From: Planococcus ruber
GTDB lineage: Bacteria; Bacillota; Bacilli; Bacillales_A; Planococcaceae
Length of the DNA: 64,000 nt
Assembly: GCF_022819085.1 (NCBI RefSeq)
Contig: NZ_JALHAG010000004.1
Location: 186,001 to 250,000 of the forward strand
Direction: 5' to 3'
Under the pieces are notes generated by a model, which did no database searches, was not told the origin of the DNA, and saw nothing but the letters and a program-made list of their open reading frames with translations. Positions 37,501-48,539 of the stretch are shown here, in pieces (position 1 is the stretch's first letter; every line of letters starts with the position of its first letter). The translations under genes were made by a program, and so were the position numbers.

Positions 37501-38790
37501 ATGTTTGTCGATCACGTAAAAGTTTATGTTAAAGGTGGAGACGGCGGAGATGGAATGGTCGCATTCCGCCGCGAAAAATATGTGCCGAACGGAGGGCCTG
37601 CTGGCGGCGACGGCGGTAAAGGCGCAGATGTCGTCTTTATGGTCGAAGAAGGCTTGCGCACGTTGATGGATTTCCGCTACAAACGGATTTTCAAAGCAGA
37701 CCGTGGGACGCACGGCATGAGTGCGAATAAGCACGGCGCGAAAGCATCGGATTTAATCATCAAAGTTCCGCCGGGCACGGTTGTAAAAGACGCGGACACC
37801 GGTGAAACCATCGCCGACCTCGTAGAGCACGGGCAGACGGCTGTCATCGCTCGCGGCGGACGCGGCGGACGCGGGAATTCCCGCTTTGCCACGCCGCAGA
37901 ACCCGGCTCCGGAATTATCGGAAAAAGGAGAACCGGGATTTGAGCGCAATGTGATCCTGGAACTGAAAGTATTGGCGGATGCCGGGTTAGTCGGATTCCC
38001 GAGCGTCGGGAAATCAACCCTATTGTCAGTCGTTTCGGCTGCGAAACCGAAAATCGCTGAATACCATTTTACGACGATCGTGCCGAACCTTGGAATGGTT
38101 GAAACGGATGACCACCGCAGTTTCGTCATGGCCGATTTGCCGGGACTGATTGAAGGCGCACATGAAGGCGTTGGCCTTGGGCATCAATTCCTTCGCCATA
38201 TCGAGCGGACACGGGTTATCATTCACGTCATCGATATGTCGGGGATGGAAGGGCGCGATCCGTATGAGGATTACGTGACCATCAATGAAGAATTGAAGCA
38301 GTACAATATGCGTCTGACGGAACGCCCGCAAGTGATTGTAGCGAACAAGATGGATATGCCGGATTCGGAAGAGAACTTGAAGAAATTCCGCGAGAAATTG
38401 CCGGAAGATGCACAGATTTTCCCGATTTCTGCGCTTTCCCGCCAAGGCTTGTCGAATCTTTTATTCGCCGTGACGGATCTGCTCGAAGTCACGCCGGAAT
38501 TCCCGATGATCGAAGAAGTGGATGAAGAGTCGGACAACGCAGTTCTTTACAAACATGAAGCACAAGGCGACGGCTTTGAAATTACGCGCGATCCGGATGG
38601 TTCGTTTGTGCTTTCAGGCTATGCGATCGAGCGCCTGTTCAAGATGACCGACTTCTCGCGTGAAGATTCAATCCGCCGTTTTGCCCGCCAGATGCGCGGC
38701 ATGGGCATTGATGATGCACTTCGTGAGCGCGGCGCTGAAAACGGCGACACGGTCCGTTTGATGGAATTTGAATTTGAATTTATGGATTGA
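37501..38790 (+). CDS. obg: GTPase Obg (CgtA)
   Basis: An essential GTPase in ribosome assembly and stress signalling. It has 429 residues with the Gly-rich Obg fold (about 1-158), the G domain with GFPSVGKST and [16 protein letters not shown], and the C-terminal OCT domain (about 345-428). The start is ATG at 37501, one base after spo0B. The gene is followed by pheB after an 81-bp gap. Confidence 0.98.
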   Translation: MFVDHVKVYVKGGDGGDGMVAFRREKYVPNGGPAGGDGGKGADVVFMVEEGLRTLMDFRYKRIFKADRGTHGMSANKHGAKASDLIIKVPPGTVVKDADTGETIADLVEHGQTAVIARGGRGGRGNSRFATPQNPAPELSEKGEPGFERNVILELKVLADAGLVGFPSVGKSTLLSVVSAAKPKIAEYHFTTIVPNLGMVETDDHRSFVMADLPGLIEGAHEGVGLGHQFLRHIERTRVIIHVIDMSGMEGRDPYEDYVTINEELKQYNMRLTERPQVIVANKMDMPDSEENLKKFREKLPEDAQIFPISALSRQGLSNLLFAVTDLLEVTPEFPMIEEVDEESDNAVLYKHEAQGDGFEITRDPDGSFVLSGYAIERLFKMTDFSREDSIRRFARQMRGMGIDDALRERGAENGDTVRLMEFEFEFMD

Positions 38791-38871
38791 TCAATCGATC
38801 AGCCCGGATCGAGCTCAGCTGGCCATTGGCGCCGGCTGGGTTCAGTTTCTCTTTAGATGGAGGGTAAATGG

Positions 38872-39324
38872 ATGAAGGATATATCAGAACAACGGTATTA
38901 CTTGGTGCGCGAAGACGTTTTGACGGAAGCGATGCAAAAGACGCTTGAAGTGAAAAGACTGTTGCAGCGCGAACACATGTCCATATTGGATGCAGTCAAT
39001 CAAACCGGCCTTTCGCGTTCCGCGTTCTATAAATACCGGGATGCTGTATTCCCGTTCCACTCAATCGTCAAAGAGCGGATCCTGACGGTGTTCCTGCAGC
39101 TTGAGGACCGTTCCGGAACGCTTGCGACGCTCTTGCAGGCGGTTGCGGAAGCCCGGTGCAATATTTTGACCATCCATCAGACCATTCCGATCCAAGGGCG
39201 TGCAAACGTCACGCTGTCTTTGGATGTTACGGCGATGGATTTGGAGTTGGAAACGTTCCTGCAGCAGCTGAAAAAACTCGATTTTGTCGAGTCGGCTGAT
39301 GTGGTTTCAAGTGGTTTATCTTAA
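38872..39324 (+). CDS. pheB: ACT domain protein PheB (UPF0735)
   Basis: A 150-residue protein with an N-terminal segment ([23 protein letters not shown]) containing a helix-turn-helix-like motif [16 protein letters not shown], and a C-terminal ACT domain (about 72-147). Found beside pheA in Bacillus; a role in phenylalanine-responsive control is suggested but unproven. The ATG at 38872 follows GGAGGG; an in-frame ATG at 38857 lacks a site. Confidence 0.92.
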   Translation: MKDISEQRYYLVREDVLTEAMQKTLEVKRLLQREHMSILDAVNQTGLSRSAFYKYRDAVFPFHSIVKERILTVFLQLEDRSGTLATLLQAVAEARCNILTIHQTIPIQGRANVTLSLDVTAMDLELETFLQQLKKLDFVESADVVSSGLS

Positions 39325-39339
39325 TAGAGGAGTGGTTGG

Positions 39340-40209
39340 ATGGCTGAAACAAGTTTGAAAAACCGAATTTCTTTTTTAGGGCCGGAAGCGTCTTTTACGC
39401 ATTTGGCAGCTTCACGTGTATTTCCGGGCAGCACCTTGGTTCCATTCACATCCATTCCTGAATGCATAGAAGCAGTGGCAGAAGGCAGCGTCGAGTACGC
39501 TGTCGTGCCGCTGGAAAATGCATTGGAAGGATCGGTTCCGCTGACGGTCGATTATTTATTCCATGAAGCGCAGCTGTACGTGGTAGCGGAAGTGCTTTCG
39601 CCGATCAGCCAGCATTTATTGGTCCATCCGGACAATGCAGGCGCGGAGTCACTGGAAGCGATCTATTCGCACCCACACGCACTGGCACAATGCCATAAAT
39701 TTCTTTACTATACATATAAAAACACGCCGCTTGAGCAATACAGTTCGACGGCCGCTGCAGCGAAAATGGTCAGCGAGCTGCCGGAACGCAATATTGCGGC
39801 AATCGGCAACGAATTTTCCGCCGAGAAATACGGCTTGACGATTCTGCAGCGCGATATCCATGACTTCCATTTCAACCATACCCGGTTTTTTGTGTTGTCG
39901 AAAACGAATCACCGCTTGGAAGATCCGAGCCATGAAGGCCAAGTGAAAACGACGCTGATGATATCGCCGCCCAAAGATGACCGCTCCGGCGTGCTCCACC
40001 AAGTACTTTCCGTTTTTGCCTGGCGCCAGCTCAACTTGAGCAAAATCGAGTCGCGCCCGCTGAAAACCGGCCTCGGCAATTATTTCTTCATCGCCGATGT
40101 TTTGGAAGACGAACAGGCGCCGATGATGCGAGGGGCATTCGAGGAGCTTACGGCGCTTGGCTGCGAAGTGAAGAGCCTGGGTTCGTATTTTACGTATAAG
40201 AGTGAATGA
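39340..40209 (+). CDS. pheA: Prephenate dehydratase
   Basis: Converts prephenate to phenylpyruvate in phenylalanine synthesis. A monofunctional form of 289 residues: catalytic domain with ISFLGPEASFTHLAA and the VVPLENALEGSV signature, then the phenylalanine-binding ACT domain with ESRPLKTGLGNYFFIADV. It lies 15 bases after pheB. The last gene before a convergent gap with a 21-bp array. Confidence 0.97.
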   Translation: MAETSLKNRISFLGPEASFTHLAASRVFPGSTLVPFTSIPECIEAVAEGSVEYAVVPLENALEGSVPLTVDYLFHEAQLYVVAEVLSPISQHLLVHPDNAGAESLEAIYSHPHALAQCHKFLYYTYKNTPLEQYSSTAAAAKMVSELPERNIAAIGNEFSAEKYGLTILQRDIHDFHFNHTRFFVLSKTNHRLEDPSHEGQVKTTLMISPPKDDRSGVLHQVLSVFAWRQLNLSKIESRPLKTGLGNYFFIADVLEDEQAPMMRGAFEELTALGCEVKSLGSYFTYKSE

Positions 40210-40211
40210 CA

Positions 40212-40245
40212 AGATCCCGCGGCGACGGCGCTGCGGGATTTTTTC
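40212..40245 (+). terminator. Terminator of pheA
   Basis: ATCCCGC (40214-40220) pairs with GCGGGAT (40233-40239), followed by a T-run. Confidence 0.9.
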
Positions 40246-40263
40246 TGCCGAAAAGCGGATTCT

Positions 40264-40389
40264 GCAAATAAAGGAGGGGATTGCGCAAATAATATTGTTT
40301 ATTCCGCAAGCAATGCTCCTAATCGCGCAAATAAACCCGTGTATCCCGCAAACAACGGAGCAGATTCTGCAAATAAACGAAAAAATCCT
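40264..40389. repeat. 21-bp-period array, core GCAAATAAA (six units)
   Basis: GCAA cores start at 40264, 40285, 40306, 40327, 40348 and 40369; all five intervals are exactly 21 bp. Each core is preceded by TTC or TCC/CGC, and four are extended as GCAAATAA or GCAAATAAA. Between cores the sequence is mostly unrelated. The array fills the convergent gap between the pheA terminator and the niaR terminator. The same core in the opposite orientation forms the array at 55793-55910. Confidence 0.92.
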
Positions 40390-40415
40390 GAAACCGGCGA
40401 TCGGTTCCAGGATTT
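40381..40415 (-). terminator. Terminator of niaR
   Basis: On the minus strand AATCCTGgAACCG pairs with CGGTTtCAGGATT, followed by a T-run (A-run at 40381-40385 on plus). Confidence 0.88.
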
Positions 40416-40426
40416 CGAGAAAGCTT

Positions 40427-40960
40427 TTATTCATTTTCCTCCAGCAAAAAGCCATTCTCGCGCATGGCAGCAATTGCTTGTTCAAGCATCGCGACATTTG
40501 GTGCGGTGATCGTGTGGAGATGCGTGCCGCCGGTCAGTTCCAGCAAATAACTCGCACCTGTTTCACGCACTCGCTGCATGAACGCGTCGACTTCTTCGCT
40601 GTTTGAGACGTGGATGCCGGCGGTGAGTTCGCCGTAGACCGGATGTTCAACGGATACGTCTTTCACCGTTACGCCGGTCGCGACGAGAACTTTGAGTTCG
40701 CGTTCCGTATCTTCCGCCTGGTGATGGCAGGCGATGGTGCGGCTGATTTCTTGATTGGCCTGGCTATTCATATAAAGATAGCCTTGGCTGGTCGCAATGA
40801 TCGGTTCATTTTTCGCTTTCAACAGCGTCATGTCTCCGACGATGACTTGGCGGGAGACGTTTGCAAAAGCGGCAAGCTCGCCGCCGGTCAACGGCTCTTC
40901 AGCCGTTTTTAATTTTTCCAGCAGGATTTGGCGCCGCTGTTCGCCGTAAAGTTTTTTCAT
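40427..40960 (-). CDS. niaR: NAD biosynthesis repressor NiaR
   Basis: A transcriptional repressor of 177 residues that senses nicotinate. An N-terminal winged helix (about 5-60, with LTGGELAAFANVSRQVIVGDMTLLK) is followed by the 3H ligand-binding domain, where the conserved histidines appear in CHHQ, SVEHPVYG and GGTHLHTI. In Bacillus (yrxA) it represses nad genes; no nad genes are present here. AGGAG precedes the ATG. Confidence 0.94.
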   Translation of the reverse strand: MKKLYGEQRRQILLEKLKTAEEPLTGGELAAFANVSRQVIVGDMTLLKAKNEPIIATSQGYLYMNSQANQEISRTIACHHQAEDTERELKVLVATGVTVKDVSVEHPVYGELTAGIHVSNSEEVDAFMQRVRETGASYLLELTGGTHLHTITAPNVAMLEQAIAAMRENGFLLEENE

Positions 40961-41051
40961 AGGAATCCTCCAGCATTTTTGAATGATTTCTTCTATTTTA
41001 CCACGGACGTTTTCAGAACGGGTTTGTTTCGTAAAAGGGGAACAGATATGC

Positions 41052-41057
41052 TATAAT
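41052..41057 (+). promoter_or_regulatory. -10 box of the ruvA operon
   Basis: TATAAT 30 bases before the ruvA ATG. The -35 element is weak (TTTCGT with 18-bp spacing). AAGGGGCG is the ribosome site. Confidence 0.6.
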
Positions 41058-41086
41058 CAATAGGTTAAATTGAAGGGGCGAAAAGA

Positions 41087-41683
41087 ATGTACGATTACAT
41101 AAAAGGGACGGTTACGCGCGTAACGCCCGAATATTTAGTAGTGGAACAGCAAGGCATCGGCTGGCAGATTTTTGCGCCGAATCCGTATTCGTTCGGATCG
41201 GAAGAACTGCAGGTTTTCCTGCACCATCATGTCCGTGAAGATGCGCAATTATTATTCGGCTTTCCGACTTTGGAACAGCGGGAATTATTCCGTAAACTGA
41301 TTTCCGTGTCCGGCATCGGGCCTAAAGGAGCGCTCGCGATTCTCGCAAGCGGGCAGCCGCAGCACGTCATCGAAGCGATCGAACGTGAAGATGAATCCTA
41401 TTTGGTGAAATTCCCGGGCGTCGGCAAAAAGACGGCCCGTCAGATGATTCTGGACTTGAAAGGAAAGCTCGCGGAATTTTTCGGAGAGCCGCTTGAATCG
41501 GACGACTTCCAAGGCTTGCTTTCGAATGACGATATCGAACTTGAAGAAGCGATGCTCGCACTTGGTGCGCTCGGCTATTCGGAACGCGAAATTGCGAAAG
41601 TGAAGCCGAAGCTGAAAGACCTGGATCTCGATACAGAAGGCTACATGAAAAAAGCATTGCAATTGTTATTGAAACAAAACTGA
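41087..41683 (+). CDS. ruvA: Holliday junction branch migration protein RuvA
   Basis: A tetramer that binds the Holliday junction and loads RuvB. It has 198 residues: an OB fold (1-62), two helix-hairpin-helix motifs ([16 protein letters not shown] and [19 protein letters not shown]) and the C-terminal RuvB-binding helices. It is followed by ruvB 19 bases later. Confidence 0.98.
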   Translation: MYDYIKGTVTRVTPEYLVVEQQGIGWQIFAPNPYSFGSEELQVFLHHHVREDAQLLFGFPTLEQRELFRKLISVSGIGPKGALAILASGQPQHVIEAIEREDESYLVKFPGVGKKTARQMILDLKGKLAEFFGEPLESDDFQGLLSNDDIELEEAMLALGALGYSEREIAKVKPKLKDLDLDTEGYMKKALQLLLKQN

Positions 41684-41702
41684 TGAAAAGGAGGCGAACG
41701 GC

Positions 41703-42701
41703 ATGGAAGATCGCGTAATTGGCGGCGAAATTTCCGAATTTGATGAACGCTTTGAACAGTCCTTGCGGCCGCAGTATTTATCGCAGTATATCGGCCAGCA
41801 AAAAGTAAAGCATAGCCTGGAGATTTTTATCGAAGCGGCAAAGATGCGCGAAGAAAGTCTGGACCATGTATTGTTATACGGGCCTCCCGGACTCGGTAAA
41901 ACCACGCTTGCTGCAGTCATCGCCAACGAAATGGCGGTCAATGTCAAAATGACGAGCGGCCCGGCGATTGAACGCCCCGGGGATTTAGCGGCCATAGTGT
42001 CGTCTTTAGAACCCGGCGACGTCCTGTTTATTGACGAAATCCACCGCCTGAACCGTTCGATTGAAGAAGTGCTGTATCCGGCGATGGAGGATTTTTGCCT
42101 CGATATCGTAGTAGGGAAAGGGCCGACTGCCCGGTCCGTGCGGCTTGATTTGCCGCCATTTACGCTGATCGGTGCGACGACGCGGGCGGGTGCTTTATCT
42201 GCACCGCTTCGCGACCGTTTCGGAGTGCATGCACGCCTTGATTATTACGACACGGAATCCCTTACGGATATTGTGATCCGGAGTTCGCAATTGTTTGAAG
42301 CGGAAATCGATCCGAATGCAGCGGTCGAAATTGCCCGCCGCTCGCGAGGAACACCGCGTATTGCGAACCGCCTGTTGAAACGCGTCCGCGATTTTGCACA
42401 AGTGCGCGGCAACGGAACGATTACAGAAGAAATGGCGTCGCAAGCGCTTGAGATGCTGCAAGTCGATCCGCTTGGCCTCGACCATATCGACCATAAATTG
42501 ATGATGGGCATGATCACGCGCTTCCGTGGCGGCCCGGTTGGACTGGATACGATTGCGGCAAGCATCGGGGAAGAATCGACGACGATTGAAGACGTCTATG
42601 AACCTTACCTGCTGCAAATCGGCTTTATCCAACGGACCCCGAGAGGCCGCGTGGTCACTCATACAGCATATGAGCATTTCAATATGGAAATGCCTGAATG
42701 A
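41703..42701 (+). CDS. ruvB: Holliday junction DNA helicase RuvB
   Basis: An AAA+ motor of 332 residues that drives branch migration. Walker [10 protein letters not shown], Walker [10 protein letters not shown], sensor 1 LIGATTRAG and the C-terminal winged helix ([15 protein letters not shown]) are all present. It lies in the ruvA-ruvB-queA-tgt-yajC cluster. Confidence 0.98.
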   Translation: MEDRVIGGEISEFDERFEQSLRPQYLSQYIGQQKVKHSLEIFIEAAKMREESLDHVLLYGPPGLGKTTLAAVIANEMAVNVKMTSGPAIERPGDLAAIVSSLEPGDVLFIDEIHRLNRSIEEVLYPAMEDFCLDIVVGKGPTARSVRLDLPPFTLIGATTRAGALSAPLRDRFGVHARLDYYDTESLTDIVIRSSQLFEAEIDPNAAVEIARRSRGTPRIANRLLKRVRDFAQVRGNGTITEEMASQALEMLQVDPLGLDHIDHKLMMGMITRFRGGPVGLDTIAASIGEESTTIEDVYEPYLLQIGFIQRTPRGRVVTHTAYEHFNMEMPE

Positions 42702-42726
42702 CTCCAAATGAAGGAAGTTTTTAGAG

Positions 42727-44918
<2,192 letters not shown>

Positions 44919-44952
44919 ACACAGATAGAAAGTGAAAGGGGGAAATTGAAAA

Positions 44953-45228
44953 ATGGATACTTTAATAGCCTTATCACCATTACTATTGATGTTCTTGTTA
45001 ATGTGGTTTTTCATCATCCGTCCTGCTCAAAAACGCCAGAAAGCAACAGCGAACATGCAGTCGGAATTGCGCCGTGGAGACCGTATTGTCACGATCGGCG
45101 GCCTGCATGGCCTAGTCGATGCGGTTGACGATTCAACTGTCTACATCACTGTAGCTGATGGAACACGCATGCAATTCGAACGCCAAGCGATCGCTCGCGT
45201 GGTAGAGTCTGCAAAATCGACGATCTGA
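44953..45228 (+). CDS. yajC: Preprotein translocase accessory subunit YajC
   Basis: A 91-residue single-pass membrane protein (helix about 5-24) with the conserved R-P-x-x-K-R motif and V-T-I-G-G-L segment. It associates with SecDF, which is encoded two genes downstream. AAGGGGG precedes the ATG by about nine bases. Confidence 0.95.
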   Translation: MDTLIALSPLLLMFLLMWFFIIRPAQKRQKATANMQSELRRGDRIVTIGGLHGLVDAVDDSTVYITVADGTRMQFERQAIARVVESAKSTI

Positions 45229-45235
45229 TAAAAAT

Positions 45236-45266
45236 TTCGCCTTCGACTCGAAGGCGATTTTTTTTG
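45236..45266 (+). terminator. Terminator after yajC
   Basis: TCGCCTTCG pairs with CGAAGGCGA around ACT, followed by eight T. Confidence 0.93.
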
Positions 45267-45309
45267 ACTAAAAGAAACTGTTGAGATTCCAAATACAAGA
45301 AAAAGATAG

Positions 45310-45338
45310 TTCTAAACTTTCTTTCATTCGTATACAAT
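45310..45338 (+). promoter_or_regulatory. Probable promoter of comN
   Basis: TACAAT (45333-45338) is preceded by TTCTAA (45310-45315) with a 17-bp spacer; the -35 box is a weak match. Confidence 0.55.
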
Positions 45339-45367
45339 GGAAAAGAACGGCTGAAGGGAGAATTAAT

Positions 45368-45688
45368 ATGTTAAAATTTACCGAACAATACGAAATGGTT
45401 TTGCCTGCGCTCGAAAGCAAATGTTCGGAATTTCATTATTTCCAGTACGATACTTTCACGCCAGAAGAATTGTGGCAATATTGTGTTAAGAAAAAGTGGC
45501 GAAAAAAAGACGTCGAAACGATGCATCTCTATGAAATGGTCAACGACATCATGGAAATGACAGCATCGGAATTCGTTGCCTATCACCAGGTAGAAGGGTT
45601 GAAAGGCGGAAATTGGTTCACGGAAAGCGGACAGGACGATCTGGAACAGCTGCTCCGGCCGTCAAACAAAAAGCCAACTTCTATTTGA
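45368..45688 (+). CDS. comN: Post-transcriptional regulator ComN
   Basis: A 106-residue protein of the YrzD/ComN family. In Bacillus ComN affects comE mRNA and localises with division proteins. The segment LWQYCVKKKWRKKDVETMHLYEMVNDIMEM is characteristic (described in parts: LWQYCVKKKW and MHLYEMVNDIM). The ATG at 45368 follows GAAGGGAG; the frame extends upstream without a site. Position ahead of secDF agrees with Bacillus. Confidence 0.85.
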   Translation: MLKFTEQYEMVLPALESKCSEFHYFQYDTFTPEELWQYCVKKKWRKKDVETMHLYEMVNDIMEMTASEFVAYHQVEGLKGGNWFTESGQDDLEQLLRPSNKKPTSI

Positions 45689-45753
45689 CACCATTCAGCA
45701 CCTGTTTCATAATGATAGTGCTGTGTTTTTCACACTGAGGAGGAAAGTTACAT

Positions 45754-48030
45754 ATGAAAGCAAGAGGTCGTATCATAGCCTTTTTCTTACTGGTCATTGT
45801 ACTGATAGGAATGATTGGCACCACGAGTTTACCCATTGCAAAAGACATTAAATTAGGGTTGGACCTTCAAGGCGGATTTGAGGTTCTCTATGAAGTCGAA
45901 GCGCTTGAAGATGGACAAGAGATTACCCAAAGCGTTTTGGCAGACACAACGGATGCATTGCTTAGCCGGATTAACGTCCTCGGCGTCAGCGAGCCGGTCA
46001 TCCAAATTGAAGGCGATAACCGCATCCGGGTCCAGCTTGCGGGAGTAGAAGACCAGGCGACGGCCCGGGAGCTTTTATCCACTGAAGCGAACTTGACTTT
46101 CCGCAATGCAGAAGATGAAGTCATGCTTGCCGGAAATGATTTGAAGCAAGGCGGAGCAGCCGCTAACTTCGATGAAAATGGCCAGCCGGTCGTTACATTG
46201 GAATTGAACGATCCAGGAAAATTCGCTGAAATCACCAGCGAAATTTCCCAATTGCCGCCGCCAAGCAACGTTTTAGTCATCTGGCTGGATTTTGAAGAAG
46301 GTGTAGATTCCTATGCCGCTGAAGTGGCGAAGCCTGATCCGAAATTCGTATCAGCTCCGCGCGTTTCCCAGCGCATCAACTCGCCTTCTGTAGAAATTTC
46401 CGGAGCGTTTACAGTTGAAGAAACACAAAACTTAGCCGGTATTTTGAATGCAGGAGCCCTTCCTGTCAGCTTGACTGAAATTTATTCGACTTCAGTCGGA
46501 GCTCAATTCGGTGCAGAAGCATTGGATCAGACCGTTTTTGCAGCAGCAGTCGGCATAGCGCTTGTATTGCTGTTCATGCTGGTTTATTACCGTCTGCCAG
46601 GTCTTATCGCAGTCATCACCTTATCGGTTTACGTCTACCTGATTCTTTTGGTATTCGAATTGATTGGCGGGGTCTTGACGCTTCCGGGGATCGCAGCAAT
46701 TATGCTCGGAGTCGGGATGGCAGTCGATGCCAATATCATCACTTATGAGCGGATCCGTGAAGAAATGCGTATTGGCCAATCGGTCAAAGATTCCTTCAAG
46801 GCTGGGGCGGCAAGTTCGTTCTCGGCAATTTTGGATGCAAACGTTACAACTTTGATCGCCGCGATCGTTCTCTTCATTTTCGGAACGAGCTCCGTTAAAG
46901 GATTCGCGACGCTCTTGATCATCTCGATTTTGGTCAGCTTCCTGACCGCTGTTTGGGGCTCTCGTTTGCTTCTTGGCTTATGGGTTCACAGCGGGGTGCT
47001 GGACGGCAAATACGGATTATTCGGTCTGCGTAAATCGCTAGTCCATAAACCGGAAGAAAACCTGGAAATCCTGGACTTGTCCACTCGTTTTGACCGTTTT
47101 GATTTTGCACGAAACCGCAATAAATTCTTTATTGCATCGATTGCTTTGATCGTGGCAGGGATGGTCGTCATCGGCGTATTCCGCCTGAATCTGGGAATCG
47201 ATTTCTCAAGCGGTACGCGTGTAGAAATCACAGCGGATTCAGCGCTGACGAAAGAGCAAGTTGAAAGCTTCTTGGATGAAGCTGGATATGAAACAGAAGG
47301 TGTGGTTATTTCCGGCGACAATGACAATATTGGGGTTGCCCGGTATACAGATGATTTTAGCCAAGAACAGATCAATGATCTGAAAGCCGCAGCGATGGAA
47401 GAATATGGCGTTGAGCCGAACGTTTCCACCGTGTCGCCGACAGTCGGAATCGAACTGGCTAAAAATGCTGTGAAGGCATTGGCTTATGCCGCAATCGGTA
47501 TCATTATCTACGTGGCATTCCGATTTGAATGGCGCATGGGTGTCGCATCCATCGTCGCTTTGCTGCACGATGCGTTCTTTATCATTGCTGTGTTCAGCTT
47601 GCTTCGACTGGAAGTAGACATTACTTTCATCGCGGCAGTCCTGACCATCGTCGGTTATTCGATCAACGATACGATCGTCACATTCGACCGTATCCGCGAG
47701 AATATGAAACGCATGAAGAAAATCGAATCGTTCCATCAATTGGAAGACATCGTCAACAAATCGCTTCGCCAGACGCTTGGACGTTCGGTCAACACAGTAT
47801 TGACGGTTATCTTCGTCGTTATAGCGCTGCTCGTTTTCGGAGCGCCATCGATTACCAACTTCTCGATCGCGCTATTGATCGGGTTAATTGCCGGTACGTA
47901 TTCTTCAATTTTCATCGCAGCTCAATTATGGCTAGTGTTGAAAAAACGTGAATTGAATAAAAAAGGTCCAATCGACATCGAGAAATTGGAAGAGAAAAGC
48001 AAATGGGGTTCTGACGAGCCTGTCGTATAA
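45754..48030 (+). CDS. secDF: Fused protein translocase subunit SecDF
   Basis: An RND-type protein of 758 residues that uses the proton gradient to aid Sec export. The SecD half (about 1-420) and SecF half (about 440-740) are fused as in Bacillus. Each half has one helix, a large extracytoplasmic domain and five helices (12 total). The motifs DLQGGFEVLYEV, GVGMAVDANIITYERIREE and the SecF counterpart YSINDTIVTFDRIREN are present. GAGGAAAG is the ribosome site. Confidence 0.98.
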   Translation: MKARGRIIAFFLLVIVLIGMIGTTSLPIAKDIKLGLDLQGGFEVLYEVEALEDGQEITQSVLADTTDALLSRINVLGVSEPVIQIEGDNRIRVQLAGVEDQATARELLSTEANLTFRNAEDEVMLAGNDLKQGGAAANFDENGQPVVTLELNDPGKFAEITSEISQLPPPSNVLVIWLDFEEGVDSYAAEVAKPDPKFVSAPRVSQRINSPSVEISGAFTVEETQNLAGILNAGALPVSLTEIYSTSVGAQFGAEALDQTVFAAAVGIALVLLFMLVYYRLPGLIAVITLSVYVYLILLVFELIGGVLTLPGIAAIMLGVGMAVDANIITYERIREEMRIGQSVKDSFKAGAASSFSAILDANVTTLIAAIVLFIFGTSSVKGFATLLIISILVSFLTAVWGSRLLLGLWVHSGVLDGKYGLFGLRKSLVHKPEENLEILDLSTRFDRFDFARNRNKFFIASIALIVAGMVVIGVFRLNLGIDFSSGTRVEITADSALTKEQVESFLDEAGYETEGVVISGDNDNIGVARYTDDFSQEQINDLKAAAMEEYGVEPNVSTVSPTVGIELAKNAVKALAYAAIGIIIYVAFRFEWRMGVASIVALLHDAFFIIAVFSLLRLEVDITFIAAVLTIVGYSINDTIVTFDRIRENMKRMKKIESFHQLEDIVNKSLRQTLGRSVNTVLTVIFVVIALLVFGAPSITNFSIALLIGLIAGTYSSIFIAAQLWLVLKKRELNKKGPIDIEKLEEKSKWGSDEPVV

Positions 48031-48041
48031 GTTTATAAACG

Positions 48042-48085
48042 AAATGGAACAGGGTATAGATAATATGACCTTGTTCCATTTTTTT
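48042..48085 (+). terminator. Terminator of secDF
   Basis: AAATGGAACAgGGT pairs with ACCtTGTTCCATTT, followed by a T-run. Confidence 0.88.
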
Positions 48086-48110
48086 ATTTATCCGAAAGGG
48101 GCAAACCCAT

Positions 48111-48455
48111 ATGAAATATCAATGGCTCGTTTTGCTGGGACTCTTATTTGCTGTTATTATCGCCATTTTTGCGACTGTAAACGTAGACCCGGTGCCCGTC
48201 AATTATGTATTTGGGGAAGCGGAATGGCCGCTGATCCTCGTCATTTTAGCTTCCGCGCTCCTTGGTTTCCTGCTGAGCGGAGTGGTCGGTATCATCCGGA
48301 CATTCACGCTGCAGCGAAAAGTGAAGTCGCTGCAAAAAGAAATAGCAGTGAAAGAATCGTTGATCGCGACGCAGCAAAATGAAATCGCGGAATACCAGAA
48401 AGCCGGCGTTGAGCCGGAAGCAATGGTGATCACCGATGAAAAAGCACAGCTTTAA
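48111..48455 (+). CDS. LapA-family (DUF1049) membrane protein
   Basis: A 114-residue protein with two transmembrane helices (about 4-22 and 42-66), the family motif ATVNVDPVPVNYVFGEAEWPLI (given in parts: ATVNVDPVPVNY, then WPLILVI), and a C-terminal coiled coil (about 68-100). LapA-domain proteins help organise membrane or envelope assembly; function here unknown. Equivalent to YrvD beside recJ in Bacillus. GAAAGGGGC precedes the ATG. Confidence 0.82.
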   Translation: MKYQWLVLLGLLFAVIIAIFATVNVDPVPVNYVFGEAEWPLILVILASALLGFLLSGVVGIIRTFTLQRKVKSLQKEIAVKESLIATQQNEIAEYQKAGVEPEAMVITDEKAQL

Positions 48456-48463
48456 ACGAAAAC

Positions 48464-48493
48464 CTTTCGGCGGAACAGCCGAAAGGTTTTTGT
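48464..48493 (+). terminator. Terminator after the LapA-family gene
   Basis: AAACCTTTCGGC pairs with GCCGAAAGGTTT around a short loop, followed by T residues. Confidence 0.88.
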
Positions 48494-48539
48494 CTGGAGA
48501 AAATTTCTGTATAATGGACGGGTAAGGAAGTGAATGAGA

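Noticed and set aside
39649-40497. A 282-codon minus-strand frame with repeated Ile-Cys heptads
   Set aside because: It is antisense to pheA and niaR's end and passes through the GCAAATAAA array; the cysteine-rich heptads are produced by the array.
45697-45728. Terminator between comN and secDF (CAGCAC / GTGCTG)
   Set aside because: The stem is only 6 bp with a 16-base loop, and the T-run is offset; not convincing.
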